Part shown: piece after piece, positions 10,211 to 21,515 of the stretch
How the letters are laid out: each line of letters opens with the position of its first letter
Position numbering within the stretch: the stretch's first letter is position 1
NCBI GenBank assembly: GCA_024663395.1
Contig: JANFAH010000024.1
Span: 682,001 to 746,000 of the forward strand
Source: Pisolithus tinctorius
Lineage: Eukaryota > Basidiomycota > Agaricomycetes > Boletales > Pisolithaceae
Length of the DNA stretch: 64,000 nt
Direction of reading: 5' to 3'
Made by a program: the position numbers and the translations under genes
Notes under the pieces: generated by a model
What the model saw: the letters and a program-made list of their open reading frames with translations, nothing else
What the model was told of the DNA's origin: nothing
The model's database searches: none

Positions 10211-10775
10211 CTTCCCCTGTGAGTTGCATCCTCAGACAATAACAATCAAACTAGGTTCACAAAGTGCTCTACATATACAAGATGCATGGATTCATCCCAA
10301 GAGAATCCAAAGTCAACAGTGAAGCTCTCAATGGTGCATATAACATGATGTTCAAAGTTGTTCTGTCCAATGGATACCATAGCCTTAAGCTCAATAATAT
10401 GCTTGTAGAGTGGGTGAATCTTGGGATGTAAGTGCCATGCTATTATATTGTCTCATTGTAAGAGTGTTGTTAGACTTTTCTCAAGCTCATGTGCCCAAAG
10501 TGAACTGTATGGTATTTGCACAGTAAGATGTAGAAAAAAGAATTATTTTACATGAGATCTTGAGACATGTTTTATATATGAGCAGGGCATGTGATACTGC
10601 TATCACATGCTGGTAATAATGTCCACCTTTTTAAGGAAGACCCCTAACACCCTCCCCAATAGAGCTGGCATAGGCTTGGAAAGAGAAAGAAAAAGGAAAC
10701 AAAGGAAACAAAGAAAAAAGGAAAAAGGAAAAACAGAAGACATATGCAAGGATTGGGCCTCAAGATTTTCAACAG
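10211..10775. other. CpG-poor repeat-derived DNA, no gene
   Basis: No convincing coding frame. An A/G-rich low-complexity run (about 10680-10740) gives a Lys/Arg/Glu-rich frame that I take as compositional. Confidence 0.4.
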
Positions 10776-11381
10776 TCAAGGGTGAAGCCTTGGAATTCTA
10801 TACAGAAGGAGAGGTAGAAGAGCTGTTGAACACACATTGACATCACTAGTGATGTCTGGGAAGTTGACAGCATGGTCAACCACCATTGCATCCTCCATAG
10901 GAGAATGGTGAGGCCATCTGTGCTGTGACAAGGGTTGTTGTTCCCTCAAGCTTTGAGAAACAGTAGGCTTCACCTGCACCCTCCCCCCTGAAACAAACAT
11001 TGCAGCAGGGAGGGTCATCTGAGACATAGAATGACCAGCCCCAGGCTGGTTGTGGATGCAGTGGTCAAGACCACCAAGGGACATGATTCATGCACATTTG
11101 ATATTGCACACCTCCTGCTCAACTGGCATGGGAGCAGGATCTGCATGATGAAGTTCATTGATCTTGTCCTGCAAGTGACAAATTTTGTCATCATGGTCAT
11201 TGAGGTTGTCCTCAAGGTATGCATTACAACAATGCATGTCATTGTAAGGGGAATGGTAGATGATGTGTACAGCCTCATCAGTGAGACTGAACATTGCAGG
11301 CATAAGGCCTGCTTCAGAGAGGGCCATGCCCTGGGAGACATGCAATGCATAAGCATTGCACATTGTACTGTCACACACCAA
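10776..11381 (-). pseudogene. Decayed coiled-coil protein fragment, family not recognised
   Basis: Two minus-strand open stretches (11381-11088 and 11084-10776) are in one frame, separated only by a single TGA (about 11085-11087) that could come from CGA. Joined, they give about 200 residues. The first part is Asp/His/Leu-rich and coiled-coil-like; the second is richer in Pro/Ser/His. The coding-like composition and single CpG-type stop suggest a transposon-encoded protein. No motif identifies it. Confidence 0.35.
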
Positions 11382-12080
11382 GGGTGTTTGGTGACCTGGA
11401 CATGGATGTTGCTGATGAATGGAGATGAAAAACTAGAGCCCTAATGTGTAGGAAGACAGCCAGGAATGTCAACAGTAGTCTTTTGCACAAGAATGAATTG
11501 TCAATGCCAAAGAAAAGAGAAGGAAGCAAGTTAAGTGCCCATAAAAATTCTTAGCACCTGTGAATGGCATTCCAGTTTTTGACATATCTCCCTCATTTCT
11601 GCAGATACTGACACTGTTCCCACACTTGCTTATAGTGCCCAGCCACGCAATCCTACCTTCCAAAATTGGAAAAGAGCCTTGCACTCCACATGTTTCTACA
11701 GCACTCCCTCCAACAGATGCTCATTTCACTAATTCTTCTGATATGGCCACCTCCATGTCAATCACTTCACTTGTCCCCTTTGCTAGGGACCATGGCTACA
11801 TATATTTACCAGGAGTTCCTACTAGCTTCTGCCCTGAAGCATCCTGGTACATCCCATCCTTGTCTGCCCCCTCTCAGCCTGTCCAGCTTGGACAGTGCAT
11901 TCTTTTTGTTGGTATGACCTCCAGGAGGACATTCTTTGGTCACCTCAGGTCTGTCATTCAGTTAGAAAGGTCTCATGTGGTTGTTTCAGTCTCTCCAGTC
12001 CAAGAGGCATATGGATCCTTCCTCCCTGCTCCTGTTATGCTCTGACATGGTCACTTTGTCGAATGGACTATGCATGAATG
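11382..12080. repeat. Dispersed repeat R, copy 1
   Basis: About 0.7 kb is repeated in the same orientation at 25546-26260, allowing similar frames on both strands (11560-12045 here, 25735-26256 there). Differences are mainly C/T and G/A. Being open on both strands, it cannot be assigned a coding strand with confidence; the minus strand has a short Cys-containing, coding-like stretch. No known domain. Confidence 0.6.
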
Positions 12081-12464
12081 GATGGAGGGACACACTACAG
12101 GCTGAAATTGTTGTAACCCCTATGGTTCTCCTACTAACCCTGACTTTGATAGGTTCCCTCTGTTAGGGGTATACACCTGATGTGAGGAGAATGAGAAGAG
12201 AGAGTAAATTTGAGGGGAATTGCAAGGTTGCAAAAAACTAAAGTACAGGGTATTGTACTTCTAACTATATTGTCAAAGTTGCACAACACCCCTGACTTCC
12301 TCTTAGGGCAGAGTAGGGGTGGGTTGGGCTGCAGAGTACAGGGGTCAAAGTCCAAAGCAATTCTGACCACTGGGTGGCAAGATATGCAACAAACAAGGAG
12401 TGGAGGAGTATGGAGGGAAGTTTCAGAGACAGGGGTTGGAGTCAGAGGTTGGATGGGAGGGCAT

Positions 12465-12620
12465 CAGGTTCAGCTAGTGTGCTGCCCCCTTTTGTGACCT
12501 CAGCCCTTGTATTTCAGAGGTAGAGTGGACTCAGAGGAGTGGAGATGAAACTACAGAGGGAACTCAGAGGGAGTCAGAAGTGGGGACTTTATTGTTGATA
12601 TTTGTACTGATTATGTACAT
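12465..12620 (-). repeat. E2-type LTR (LTR2) fragment, minus orientation
   Basis: It follows the reverse complement of the E2 LTR around the 'cagctagtgtgctgccccc', 'cctcagccc' and 'gttgatatttgtactga' blocks. Heavily diverged and CpG-free, it is an old fragment. Confidence 0.5.
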
Positions 12621-12639
12621 ACATCAGGCATGGGTGGGG

Positions 12640-13110
12640 AAACAGTGCAGTGAATGACTGAAGCAGGTTTTTTAAGGTACTGATGGTTCTAAGAGCATAT
12701 TATACAGATGGTCACCTTGTTTACAAGGTCACTCCAGCCTGAAAATGAGACACTTTTTTTGACATCCATGCATCTGCCTGTCAATTGACTCCACACAGCA
12801 AAACCCATTTGTTGTGACTGCACTCTGGCATGGTAAACAAGGTGCCTGCCAGGGGTGCTGGCCATGTTCTAGTACTGTAGTGGCAACCAGTATTTGATAA
12901 GATTTCCCCAAGAGAATGGCCAGGTGAGCCAGAGAGGTGATTTCTTGAGTTGTGGTAAAAGAGGGAGGCTTATCAGTACAAATGCAATGTTTATCATTGT
13001 TTACACAATGATAAATCATCTGGAAGATCATGTGGTTTATTATGTAATCACATTTTCCCATCCCTCCTGAGATCTCAGCTTCTGGTTCTCCAAATACCCA
13101 TTTCAATTCA
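12640..13110 (-). repeat. Diverged copy of the palindromic TIR element arm
   Basis: The minus-strand frame 13106-12729 shares a run of residues (IINHMI...VNNDKH...PPSFTTT) with frames in the two arms of the 29472-31046 element. It is therefore an old relative of that repeat rather than a gene. The TIR itself was not found here. Confidence 0.5.
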
Positions 13111-13324
13111 AAAGTGAAAAAAACCCTTTCAATGGTATTGCAGTTTTAAATCAATGATATCTCCACTGCCTGTCAGCCAAATCATGTGACAAATGTACCA
13201 TTCTGTAGCCAAGAGCAAGTACTAAATTTGGTCCTAGATATGTGAAGTGAAATTTCCACCCCTTTTCATGCTATACTTCACACACTCTATTTAGAGCAAA
13301 CATTGAAATGGTTTCTGGAGTCAC

Positions 13325-13912
13325 TGTATCAGCATCAGATCAGTGCTGCCTCTCTGTCATCCCACTTTGGCCTAGAAGCAATTCCTGTGAGATGTGACAT
13401 GCACAGCCTCCCCCTAATGCAATTCCAGTGTGCTTACTCAGTTTCTGATGATCCTTGGCCTGTACTTTGATATTCTGACTGTCTTTGACTCACTTATTGC
13501 CAATACATACCAAACTTTTGACTTTGCTTACTGATTCTTTGCTTTTTGGCTTATTGATCCTTACCAATGCTTACCAATGCTTTCTAAGTCAATTACCCAC
13601 TGCTTACATTCCTTACTTATTAGTTACAAATCACTTACCAAGTGTTTGTGCCTTGTTTTCCATAGGCAATGTCCCTGTACTGTATATAAATCACTGTACT
13701 TAGACAGCTGACAAGGAAGAAGACATCAGAGAGCCCCTCTTGCTTCATTTCATCACCTCTCAGTAATTCATTCATCAGTTTTGATAGTTGAATGGTCTAA
13801 CTATCATCTACTTTGCTTATCATTGCCTATCATCAATTATCTTTGCATCCAGTCCTTCCTGGGCTCAGATTAGCTTGAATTAAGTCATCATCCATCCTTT
13901 TGTAGGCTGACA
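13325..13912 (+). repeat. LTR-like dispersed repeat S, copy 1
   Basis: It matches 26525-26890 over about 365 bp. Within it is a TGTCATCCC start (13355), a TATA box (tatataaa near 13682) and a possible CTGACA end (13912), so a solo LTR of a fourth Gypsy family is possible. The match extends about 30 bp upstream of the TG and no target duplication was found, so the LTR boundaries are uncertain. Confidence 0.45.
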
Positions 13913-14317
13913 GCAGTCTACCCCATTGCAATCTCTTGCATTCCTGCTCCTTCTTCATCAGGAGCACCCCCAACCCTCAGCACTCATCTTTGAGTGTTGT
14001 ATTTTGCAAAAACCCACTGAATAAGACCTTCATCCATCTAGGTACTGCAGAGGCACACCACCACTTGCTTTCACTGTCTTTTGTGTTTGTCCTATGTTGG
14101 TTTACACCACTGAACTGCACTTTGACTCACAGTGCACCCAGAGTCATGGTGCTGGATGAAAGGTAACTGGGGGTGACACACTCAGTAAGGCCTGCAAGGG
14201 CATTTGTCATGATGGTCATTGTGCTCTCAAGATGAGGTGTGCAATGGCACAACAGAGGGAGAGCAAGCATGCTTTCAGCCACTGCTGACTGTGTGCATGC
14301 TGTGCTGACCACTTGGA
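13913..14317. other. Transposon-derived spacer, no gene
   Basis: CpG-poor DNA between repeat S and E2. Short frames only, with no recognisable motif. Confidence 0.35.
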
Positions 14318-14322
14318 GATGG

Positions 14323-15036
14323 TGTCATAACTGTGCATTCATCATAAGTCTTTGCTCACTCTGCAACCTTTTCCACCGGTCATTTGCTCACTCCACACCA
14401 ACTCCGCCCAACTTCTGTTGGTTGCGAACCATCTCCACTCTGACTGCTGTCAGACTTGTGTTGCTCCCCTACCGGACCGGGCGGTCTGTTCTCTGAGGGG
14501 TCATGCGACTACCTTCACAGTCAGGTACTCCGCAGCACGCTCACCGCATGGTCCAGCATCTGGACTATTTCCTTTTCTGGATGTTCTGTGTTACCTGTTC
14601 ATATGTCCTCCATCTACCCTTCATTCATCATCCAGGAAGTTTTACTTGAAAATTTATGAGTCTCCATATGTCAGTTCCGATTCCAATTACTGTACCTCCG
14701 TAGCAGTATAAAAACATGTACTGTACTCCACTGTTCTTCAGTACAAATATCAACTTAGTTCCTACTCCCTCTGATTCCATCTTCTGCCTGTCGGAGTTAT
14801 CTCTGACTCTCTGTCTGTACTCTCCCTCTGAAATACGAGGGCTGAGATCATGCAAGGGGGTAGTGCACAAGCTAAACCCGATGCCCTCACTCCGCTCTGC
14901 CTTTGTCTTGGCGGTCTTCGTTCCTGCCGACACTCCGCTAGTCAGAGTTCTGTTCTTCTGTGTCAGACTTGCTTCCAAACCCCTCTCTAGACCTTGTTAA
15001 GTGTCAGAGTTGGTCGGAGTAGGCCTGGACTTGACA
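14323..15036 (+). repeat. E2 5' LTR
   Basis: 714 bp with TG...CA ends. Differences from the 3' LTR are mostly TG or CA here against CG there, and the reverse, as expected of CpG decay after insertion. Confidence 0.94.
14707..14713 (+). promoter_or_regulatory. E2 LTR TATA box
   Basis: tataaaa inside the 5' LTR, repeated at 22094-22100 in the 3' LTR, and followed by a conserved 'atcaacttag' block also seen in the E1 and LTR3 LTRs. It is the likely core promoter of the element. Confidence 0.6.
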
Positions 15037-15096
15037 GTATATTCGTACTCGCACTTGTACGATCTCCTTTTCTGTCTTCCAAAAACTTATGCCATT

Positions 15097-16380
15097 ATGA
15101 GAACTCGAGCTCAATCCCAGAGAGAGGTTGCTGAGAACCTTGCTGTAGCGCTAGCTAATCTGTGTTGACTCCCTTCTGTCGTTGAACAATTCCAGTCTTT
15201 CTCCGCTCGACGCTGCTCTTGCGCTGAAGGTGAAAGCGCTTCACAAGCTGGTTGCTCCGACCTCCACCCATCAGCCTTCCATACTCCGCCTCCTCGAAAC
15301 CGAGATGATGGACCCGACCCTGACCCTGATTATCCTGATGGTGATCCCAATGGCAGGGGCAGTGGTGACAGGGATGTCCCCGAAGACCCAGCTGAGCCAC
15401 CAGAGGATCCCCTTGTAGCTCTTGCTAGAGCTGTTCATGTGCTTGCGCAGTCTAGTTCACGCACTGGGGACTCTGCTCTGAAAACCAAAGTCTGCAAGCC
15501 TGATACCTTCGACGGCTCCGACCCCAAGAAACTCCGTGAGTTCCTCATACAATGTGAGCTGAACTTCCAAGACCGCCCTTGCGCATTCCGCTCTGACAGA
15601 GCAAAAGTTACCTTTGCTCAGTCTTATCTCAAGGGTATGGCCCTGGCTTGGTTCGAGCCAGACCTGCTAAACCCTGACAACTATGACTGCCCGCTCTGGA
15701 TGGACGACTACCATGAGTTCTTACAAGAGCTCACAACCAATTTCGGTCCACATGATGCCATAGTGGATGCCGTCCAACAACTCGAGAACCTCACCATGAA
15801 AGATGGTTCTCGAATCACCAAATACGTTGTGGAGTTCAATCGCTGGGCTTCACAGGTCAAGGACTATGGTGTCGGTGCACTCCGCCACCGCTTCTATAGC
15901 AGACTTCCAGACCACATCAAGGATGAGATCACTCGCATTGGAAAGCCTTCTACCCTCGCACAACTCCACGAACTCACTCAAACCATTGATGCATGTTACT
16001 GGGAGCGCAAAGCAGAGATCTCGTGCACCACCAGGTCCACCTCTGACAAGTCGCAGTCTTCCAACTCCGACAATAAACCTAAATCATCATCCTCCTCCTC
16101 TGCTCCAAAGTCCAATGCCAAGGGCAAGGGCAAACAGAAAGATCCACCCAAGTCCAACACACCCAAGTCTGATATTGCCCACCTTCTGGGCAAGGATGGC
16201 AAACTCACCTCCACTGAATGCCAGCGCAGGATGAAGAATAACCTCTGCCTCTTCTGTGGCAAGGCTGGCCATTCTGCTAAGGACTGTCCCAAGTCCACCT
16301 CTCACACAGCCAAAGCCTGTGCAGCTACGGCTGGAACTCCGCCTACTCCGCCCATGGAGAAGGCAGAGTCAAAAAATTAG
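15097..16380 (+). pseudogene. gag: E2 Gag (one in-frame TGA)
   Basis: 428 codons from the first ATG after the LTR. Parts: acidic Asp/Pro repeats (about residues 65-105), a capsid domain very like that of E1 (about 125-290), a Ser/Lys-rich linker, and a CCHC knuckle (C-X2-C-X4-H-X4-C). A TGA at 15166-15168 interrupts the N-terminus. Use of a downstream non-ATG frame is possible, but a CGA to TGA change is simpler. Stop TAG at 16378-16380. Confidence 0.88.
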
Positions 16381-16415
16381 TCCACTCCTCCAGGGAGCTC
16401 ACACAGCCTGGAGGA
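16369..16415 (+). promoter_or_regulatory. E2 gag-pol recoding region: A-run, UAG and hairpin
   Basis: The end of gag reads tca aaa aat TAG. Eight nucleotides after the A AAA AAT run (16371-16377) a perfect 9 bp stem follows: tcctccagg at 16386-16394 with cctggagga at 16407-16415. The stem occupies the same place as in E1 but has a different sequence, so the pairing rather than the bases is kept. Unlike E1, the E2 pol frame downstream equals the gag frame, so UAG readthrough, or an indel that changed the frame, are both possible. The mechanism is not settled. Confidence 0.55.
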
Positions 16416-19400
16416 AGTGTTGGTCCCCAACTGTGCACAACCGGACATCCGACTCAATGTGTCTGCTCTTTCTAGTCCCAATTCTTTACTTCCGTCCATA
16501 ACTCTTCCAGATTATTCTGTTGATACTTTTTCTGTGTTGATCGATTCTGGTTCTTCTCATTGCTTCGTAGACCCGTCTGTAATTAAGAAATATGCTATTC
16601 CTGTTTCCTCTGTTTCTCCGCCAATTCCACTCCACTTGTTCAATGGTAGTACAAATGCTGTCATTTCCCAAGAAGTAGATCTTTCCCTCTGCTTTCCTTC
16701 TGGCGATGTCAATTCCATTTCATTTTATGTTACTCTGTTGGATTCTTCATGTTTGCTGGTGTTAGGACATGACTGGCTCACCTGCTTCAATCTGTCGATT
16801 GACTGGGTACTGGGCAGTATATCGTTCAAACCATCGTTACAGGGAATGCTGACACCCCAGGCACCTTCATCATCTTCTGCTGCGACCTCCACTCCAGATC
16901 TGACACCCTCTGCTCTGTTTGCAGCTCTGACTGCACCTCCGACTGACTTGCCGCACTCCGCTCCACTCGTCTCACTCATCAATGCTGCTGCGTATGTCAG
17001 AGCCTGTGCTCTCCCTGGCTCTAGACAGTTCTGCTTGCAGCTTTCCGCTGACGATGTGAAGCTTCGTGCATCCTCCACTTCATCTCCACCTCCTGACCTC
17101 TCTTCGGTCCCTGAGTATCACGAGTTTGCTGACATCTTTAGTAAAGACAAGGCTATGAAACTTCCACCACATTGCTTGTTCAATCTCAAGATCGATCTCG
17201 AGGAAGGAGCTTCTCCACCCATTGGTACAATCTACTCTCTTTCTCTGCCAGAGCTTGAAGCTCTCCACACCTTCATTGACGAGCATCTTGGCTATGGTTT
17301 CATCAAGCAGTCCACCTCCACTCACAGTGCCCCTGTCCTCTTCATGAAGAAGAAGGATGGTTCACTCCACCTCTGCGTTGACTATTGAGGACTCAATAAA
17401 ATCACAAAAAAAGACCGCTATCTGCTGCCACTCATCTCCAACCTACTCAACTCTCCAAGCCGTGCTAAAGTCTACACCAAGATCGACCTCTGCCATGCCT
17501 ATCATCTGGTCCACATCGCAGATGGAGATGAATGGAAAATGGCATTCCGCACTCATTATGGTTCTTACGAGTGGCGGGTAATGCCATTCGGTCTGACTAA
17601 TGCGCCTGCAGCCTTCCAGCAATTTGTTAATAGCATCTTTGCAGACATGCTCGATGTCTGCATCGTGGTATACCTCGATGACATCTTAATTTATTCCCAG
17701 GATGTGGAGTCGCACTGCGAACATGTAAAAGAGGTACTCTGCCGCCTTTGAATGCATGGTCTTTATGCCAAGCCGGAGAAGTGCGAGTTTCACTCCGACT
17801 CTGTTGAGTACCTCGGTTATGTTCTTTCTCCCTCCAGTCTCACCATGTCTGCTGAGAAGGTTCAGGCAGTCCACGACTGGCCTGAGCCACGGAAGGTGCA
17901 AGACATCCAGTCTTTCCTCGGTTTTGCAAATTTCTACAGACGATTCATTAATAACTACTCCGACATCATCGTTCCACTCACTCGCCTCATGCGAAAGGGT
18001 GCTCCTTGGAACTTTTCTGAGGAGTGCCACTCTGCTTTCCTCCGCCTGAAGGATTCCTTCAGCTCTGCTCCTATTCTCACTCACTGGGTTCCTGACGCTC
18101 CACTTACAGTGGAAACTGACACCTCCAACTATGCCATTGCTGGCATTTTGTCAATCACCTGCTCTGACGGTGAACTCCACCCAGTTGCTTTCTACTCTCA
18201 CACCATGACCGTGCCAGAACTCAACTATGACACCCACAACAAGGAGCTGTTGGCTATCTTCGAGGCTTTCCGCCATTGGCAGCATTACCTAGAAGGTTCC
18301 GCCTTGCCTGTCGACATGGTGACAGACCACAAAAACCTTGAGTATTTCTCCACCTCTAAGGTCCTCACTCATCGACAGGCCCGCTGGTCGGAGTACCTTT
18401 CACAGTTTAATCTTTCCATCCACTTCCGACCTGGCCACTTAGGAGCCAAACCCAACACACTTACGTGACATTGGGATGTCTACCCAAAAGGGGGGGATAG
18501 GGACTATGCACAGGTAAATCCTCACAATCTCCACCCTGTGTTTACACAGGAGCAACTCGCATTGTCCCTCCATACCACCACCCTCATGGCACCTGTGCTC
18601 CATGCTGCCATGGTCTTCAATGTTGAGTGCTTGCACTCCGACATCATCTCCGCCTTACCATCCGACCCTGTGTCCAACAGCCATCTTCCAGCTCCAACTA
18701 AGCCTCGGTGGTCCCTGGACTCTGATGGTCTACTCCACCTTGACGGTCGTATCTTTGTCCCTGACATTGATGACCTCCGCCTTCGAGTGCTTCAATTCAA
18801 GCATGATCATCCTCTAGCAGGCCATTTCGGACAAAACCGCACCCTAGAACTTGTCTGCAGGGACTACATGTGGCCTAACCTCCGCTCTGACGTGAAAGAA
18901 TACATCAGGTCTTGCACCACCTGTGGACGCAGCAAAACTCTGCATCACCGCCCCTATGGTCTACTGAAGCAACTCCCTGTCCCAGAGAGACCTTGGAACT
19001 CCATCTCCATGGACTTCATCGAACACCTCCCCAACTCCAATGGCTACTCTGCCATACTTGTGGTAGTGGACTGCCTCTCAAAGCAAGCAGTCTTCATCCC
19101 CACCCACGACTCTGTCACCTCCACCAAACTTGCTAAGCTCTTCCTAACCCATGTTTTCTCCAAACACAGAGTGCCAGCTAATGTCACCTCTGATAGAGGT
19201 CCTGAGTTTGTCTCACACTTCTTCTGCTCTCTAGGAAAAGCCCTTAATATGCACCTTCACTTCACTTTGGGTTACCACCCAGAAGGCAATGGCCAGACCG
19301 AGTGAACAAACCAGACCCTCGAGCAGTACCTTCGTGTCTACTGTAACTACCAACAAGACAATTGGACTGAGCTGTTACCTCTAGCAGAGTTTGCTTTCAA

Positions 19401-20094
19401 CAACACACCAAGTGCAACTACTGGAGTCTCTCCCTTCTTCGCTAACAAGGGATACCATCCAAACCTGTCTGTGGTCCCTGACCAAGACTTCACTTCTCCA
19501 AGGGCTCATGACTATGTCATTGAGCTCTCCGCCCTTCATGATTTCCTCTGCTCCAAAATGTCTGCCGCTCAACAGCGCTACCAGGGTCCAGCAGATGCTA
19601 AATGCATACCTCCACCTGAATTCAAGGTCAGAGAACAGGCCTACATCAAAGCCAAGTACTTCCACTCCACTTGTCCTTCAGAAAAACTCTCCGAAAAGTA
19701 CTTAGGTCCATTCACCATCTTGGCCAGGCCAGGTACACATTCTGTCACCCTTAAGCTCCCTGACTCTATGCACTTGGTACATCCAGTCTTCCACATCTCG
19801 CAACTGGAAGCTGCAGTGGCTAACCCTTTCCCAAACTGACAACAACCTCCGCCTCTGCCAGTGGATGTCGATGGTGACCTTGAGTACGAAGTATCAGAGA
19901 TACTCAACTCTAAGGTGGACTGCCGTCACCACCATTGTCAACTCTTGTATCTAGTCTGCTGGGCTGGTTACGAGAACACTGATGAAGAAACCTCTTGGTT
20001 GCTTGCAACTGAGCTAGATCATGCTTCTGACATAGTATCCGCTTTCCATGAACACTATCCACATAAACCTGGCCCGTACCAACCTCCACCATAG
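16381..20094 (+). pseudogene. pol: E2 Pol: protease, RT, RNase H, integrase, chromodomain (five TGA)
   Basis: A single frame runs from the gag stop to TAG at 20092-20094. Domains: protease (DSG near 16546), RT with an intact YLDD box (about 17673), RNase H, integrase with zinc finger and DDE core, and a C-terminal chromodomain. In-frame TGA codons lie at 17386, 17749, 18466, 19303 and 19837. Each aligns with an Arg in E1, so each is a CGA to TGA transition. The integrase region 19390-19470 keeps the segment that E1 has lost by deletion. Confidence 0.92.
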
Positions 20095-20297
20095 TACTCC
20101 ACCTACATAATCCTCCTCCGCAGGCCAACTCCACCTCTTACCAAACTACCTTAAGTACTTTAGAATTTTTCTCTGCTTATCCGTTTCACTTCTCAGAGTT
20201 GCAAACAAAATCACAAGTCTATTTCGTAGTAGTACAAAAATATACAAACTAAAGACAAAAAAAAAATGAAAATGAAAAAGAACAAAACGAAACTACC
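20095..20297. other. Spacer between convergent pol and antisense gene in E2
   Basis: A/T-rich, with short poly-A and poly-T runs on the plus strand. It is the region where the sense and antisense transcripts would terminate against each other. Nothing else seen. Confidence 0.4.
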
Positions 20298-21515
20298 CTA
20301 CTCTTCCATTGCTTGTTCTCTGCCACCCTCCTGTTCTTCTCTGCCTTCCTTCTCTCCTCTGACATCTTCCTCTTCCTCGTTATCCCCCTCCACACCTTCG
20401 TCTGCTTCCTCATTCTTGTCCTCCACCTCCAACTGAGGCCTCTTCCATCCTCCACCTCTGCGCTTGAACTCAGCCATCCTGGCCTCTCGCGCATCCTCCC
20501 TCCTCCTCATCTCTGCCCACTCTGCCCAGGTGTGGTACAGCGCCCACTCGTTGGCAGTCCACTCTGCTGCCTCCGCCATCCGCTCTGCTGCCTCTGCCAT
20601 CCTCTCGAAGGCCAGCGCAGTGGTCTCATGCACTTCGGCCTGCCTCTCCATGGCCTGCAACTGCCGCTCCCTCTCCCATTCTGCCCACCACGTGTGTACT
20701 CCTGCCCCTGAGGGACCCTTGAGGGGGGTCGCTGGCTCGTCTTCTCCACCTATCTCCCACTTGTCATCCGCTTCCTCCATCTCTGTCACTTTTCCCTTTC
20801 CCTTCCCTCGCATCCTCTTCTTCTTCTCCCCTCGGGAGCTCCCCATCCCTGCTCTCTTCCGCGAGGGCCCCGCCACTGCCTCTTCCCATGTCCAACTGCA
20901 GGTCTTCTTCTTGTTGTGGCAGGGCACGCAGGCCCTGGTCTTGCCCTGCCCTGGCTCACATTGCCCTGCCATCAAACTCGCTATACAGCGAGTGCAAGGG
21001 GCTCTCCTGGTTGTGGTAACCACCACAGAGGTCCCAGGGACCCTCTGGGCAGTGTTGACATCGTAGACTGCGCCGCTTAACCTGAAATAAAAATACAAGT
21101 CAGCTCTGCCTGACTCGTAGGGTTCTGTCACTCACCTTTGTGCAGCCTCATCCCACCTAGCCTGGGCCCTCTGCCTCTGCTTCTCTGCCTCTTCCGCCAT
21201 TCTCTGCCTTTGCCTTTTGGCCTCTTCCTCCGCCACCTTCTTCCACTGTGCTTCCTCCTCCTCTCTCTGCCTCCACTCCACCTCCAGTCGTGCCTCCTCC
21301 GCCTTTCGTCGTCTGGCCTCCTCCCGTTTGGCCTTGCACTCTTTCTCTCTCTGCTCCGCCTCCACTTGCTGACGTGCTTTCTCCGCATTCTTCTTGCGCT
21401 CGGTGTCAGTCAAGTCATCGGTGAGGACAACCAACACATCATCTGTGACTTGGGAGTAGTTGCGGGAGTGGCCTGGGGTTGGCTGGGGGGTTGTGTTCTC
21501 ACGCTGGAAGGACAT
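20298..21515 (-). CDS. E2 antisense accessory protein: coiled coil plus Zn2Cys6-like cluster (intact)
   Basis: Exon 1 is 21515-21136 and exon 2 is 21081-20298. The 54 nt phase-2 intron (21082-21135) has a GTGAGT donor, a CTGAC branch site and a TTTCAG acceptor. The joined frame is 388 codons without an internal stop (387 aa). The N-terminal part has a DDLTD-type acidic patch and then a long Glu/Arg/Lys/Ala coiled coil (about residues 35-127). Next comes a cysteine cluster C-X2-C-X8-C-X9-C-X2-C-X6-C (about 160-195), a basic GRGKGK-type stretch, a second helical region with repeated MAEAAE motifs, and a Glu-rich tail. The layout and intron position match the E1 antisense gene. Nucleic-acid binding is a guess from the cluster and basic patches. 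Confidence 0.75.

Noticed and set aside
12134..12497. Overlapping small frames on both strands
   Set aside because: CpG- and CGA-depleted DNA gives long frames by chance; no motif or conservation with another copy seen.
13355..13912. Clean solo LTR
   Set aside because: TG/CA ends and a TATA box are present, but the repeated sequence extends past the TG and no target duplication was found; kept only as an LTR-like repeat.
20464..21066. Plus-strand frame of 200 codons in E2 after pol
   Set aside because: Shadow of the antisense accessory gene; Ser/Pro/Leu-rich from reading the Glu/Arg/Lys coiled coil backwards.
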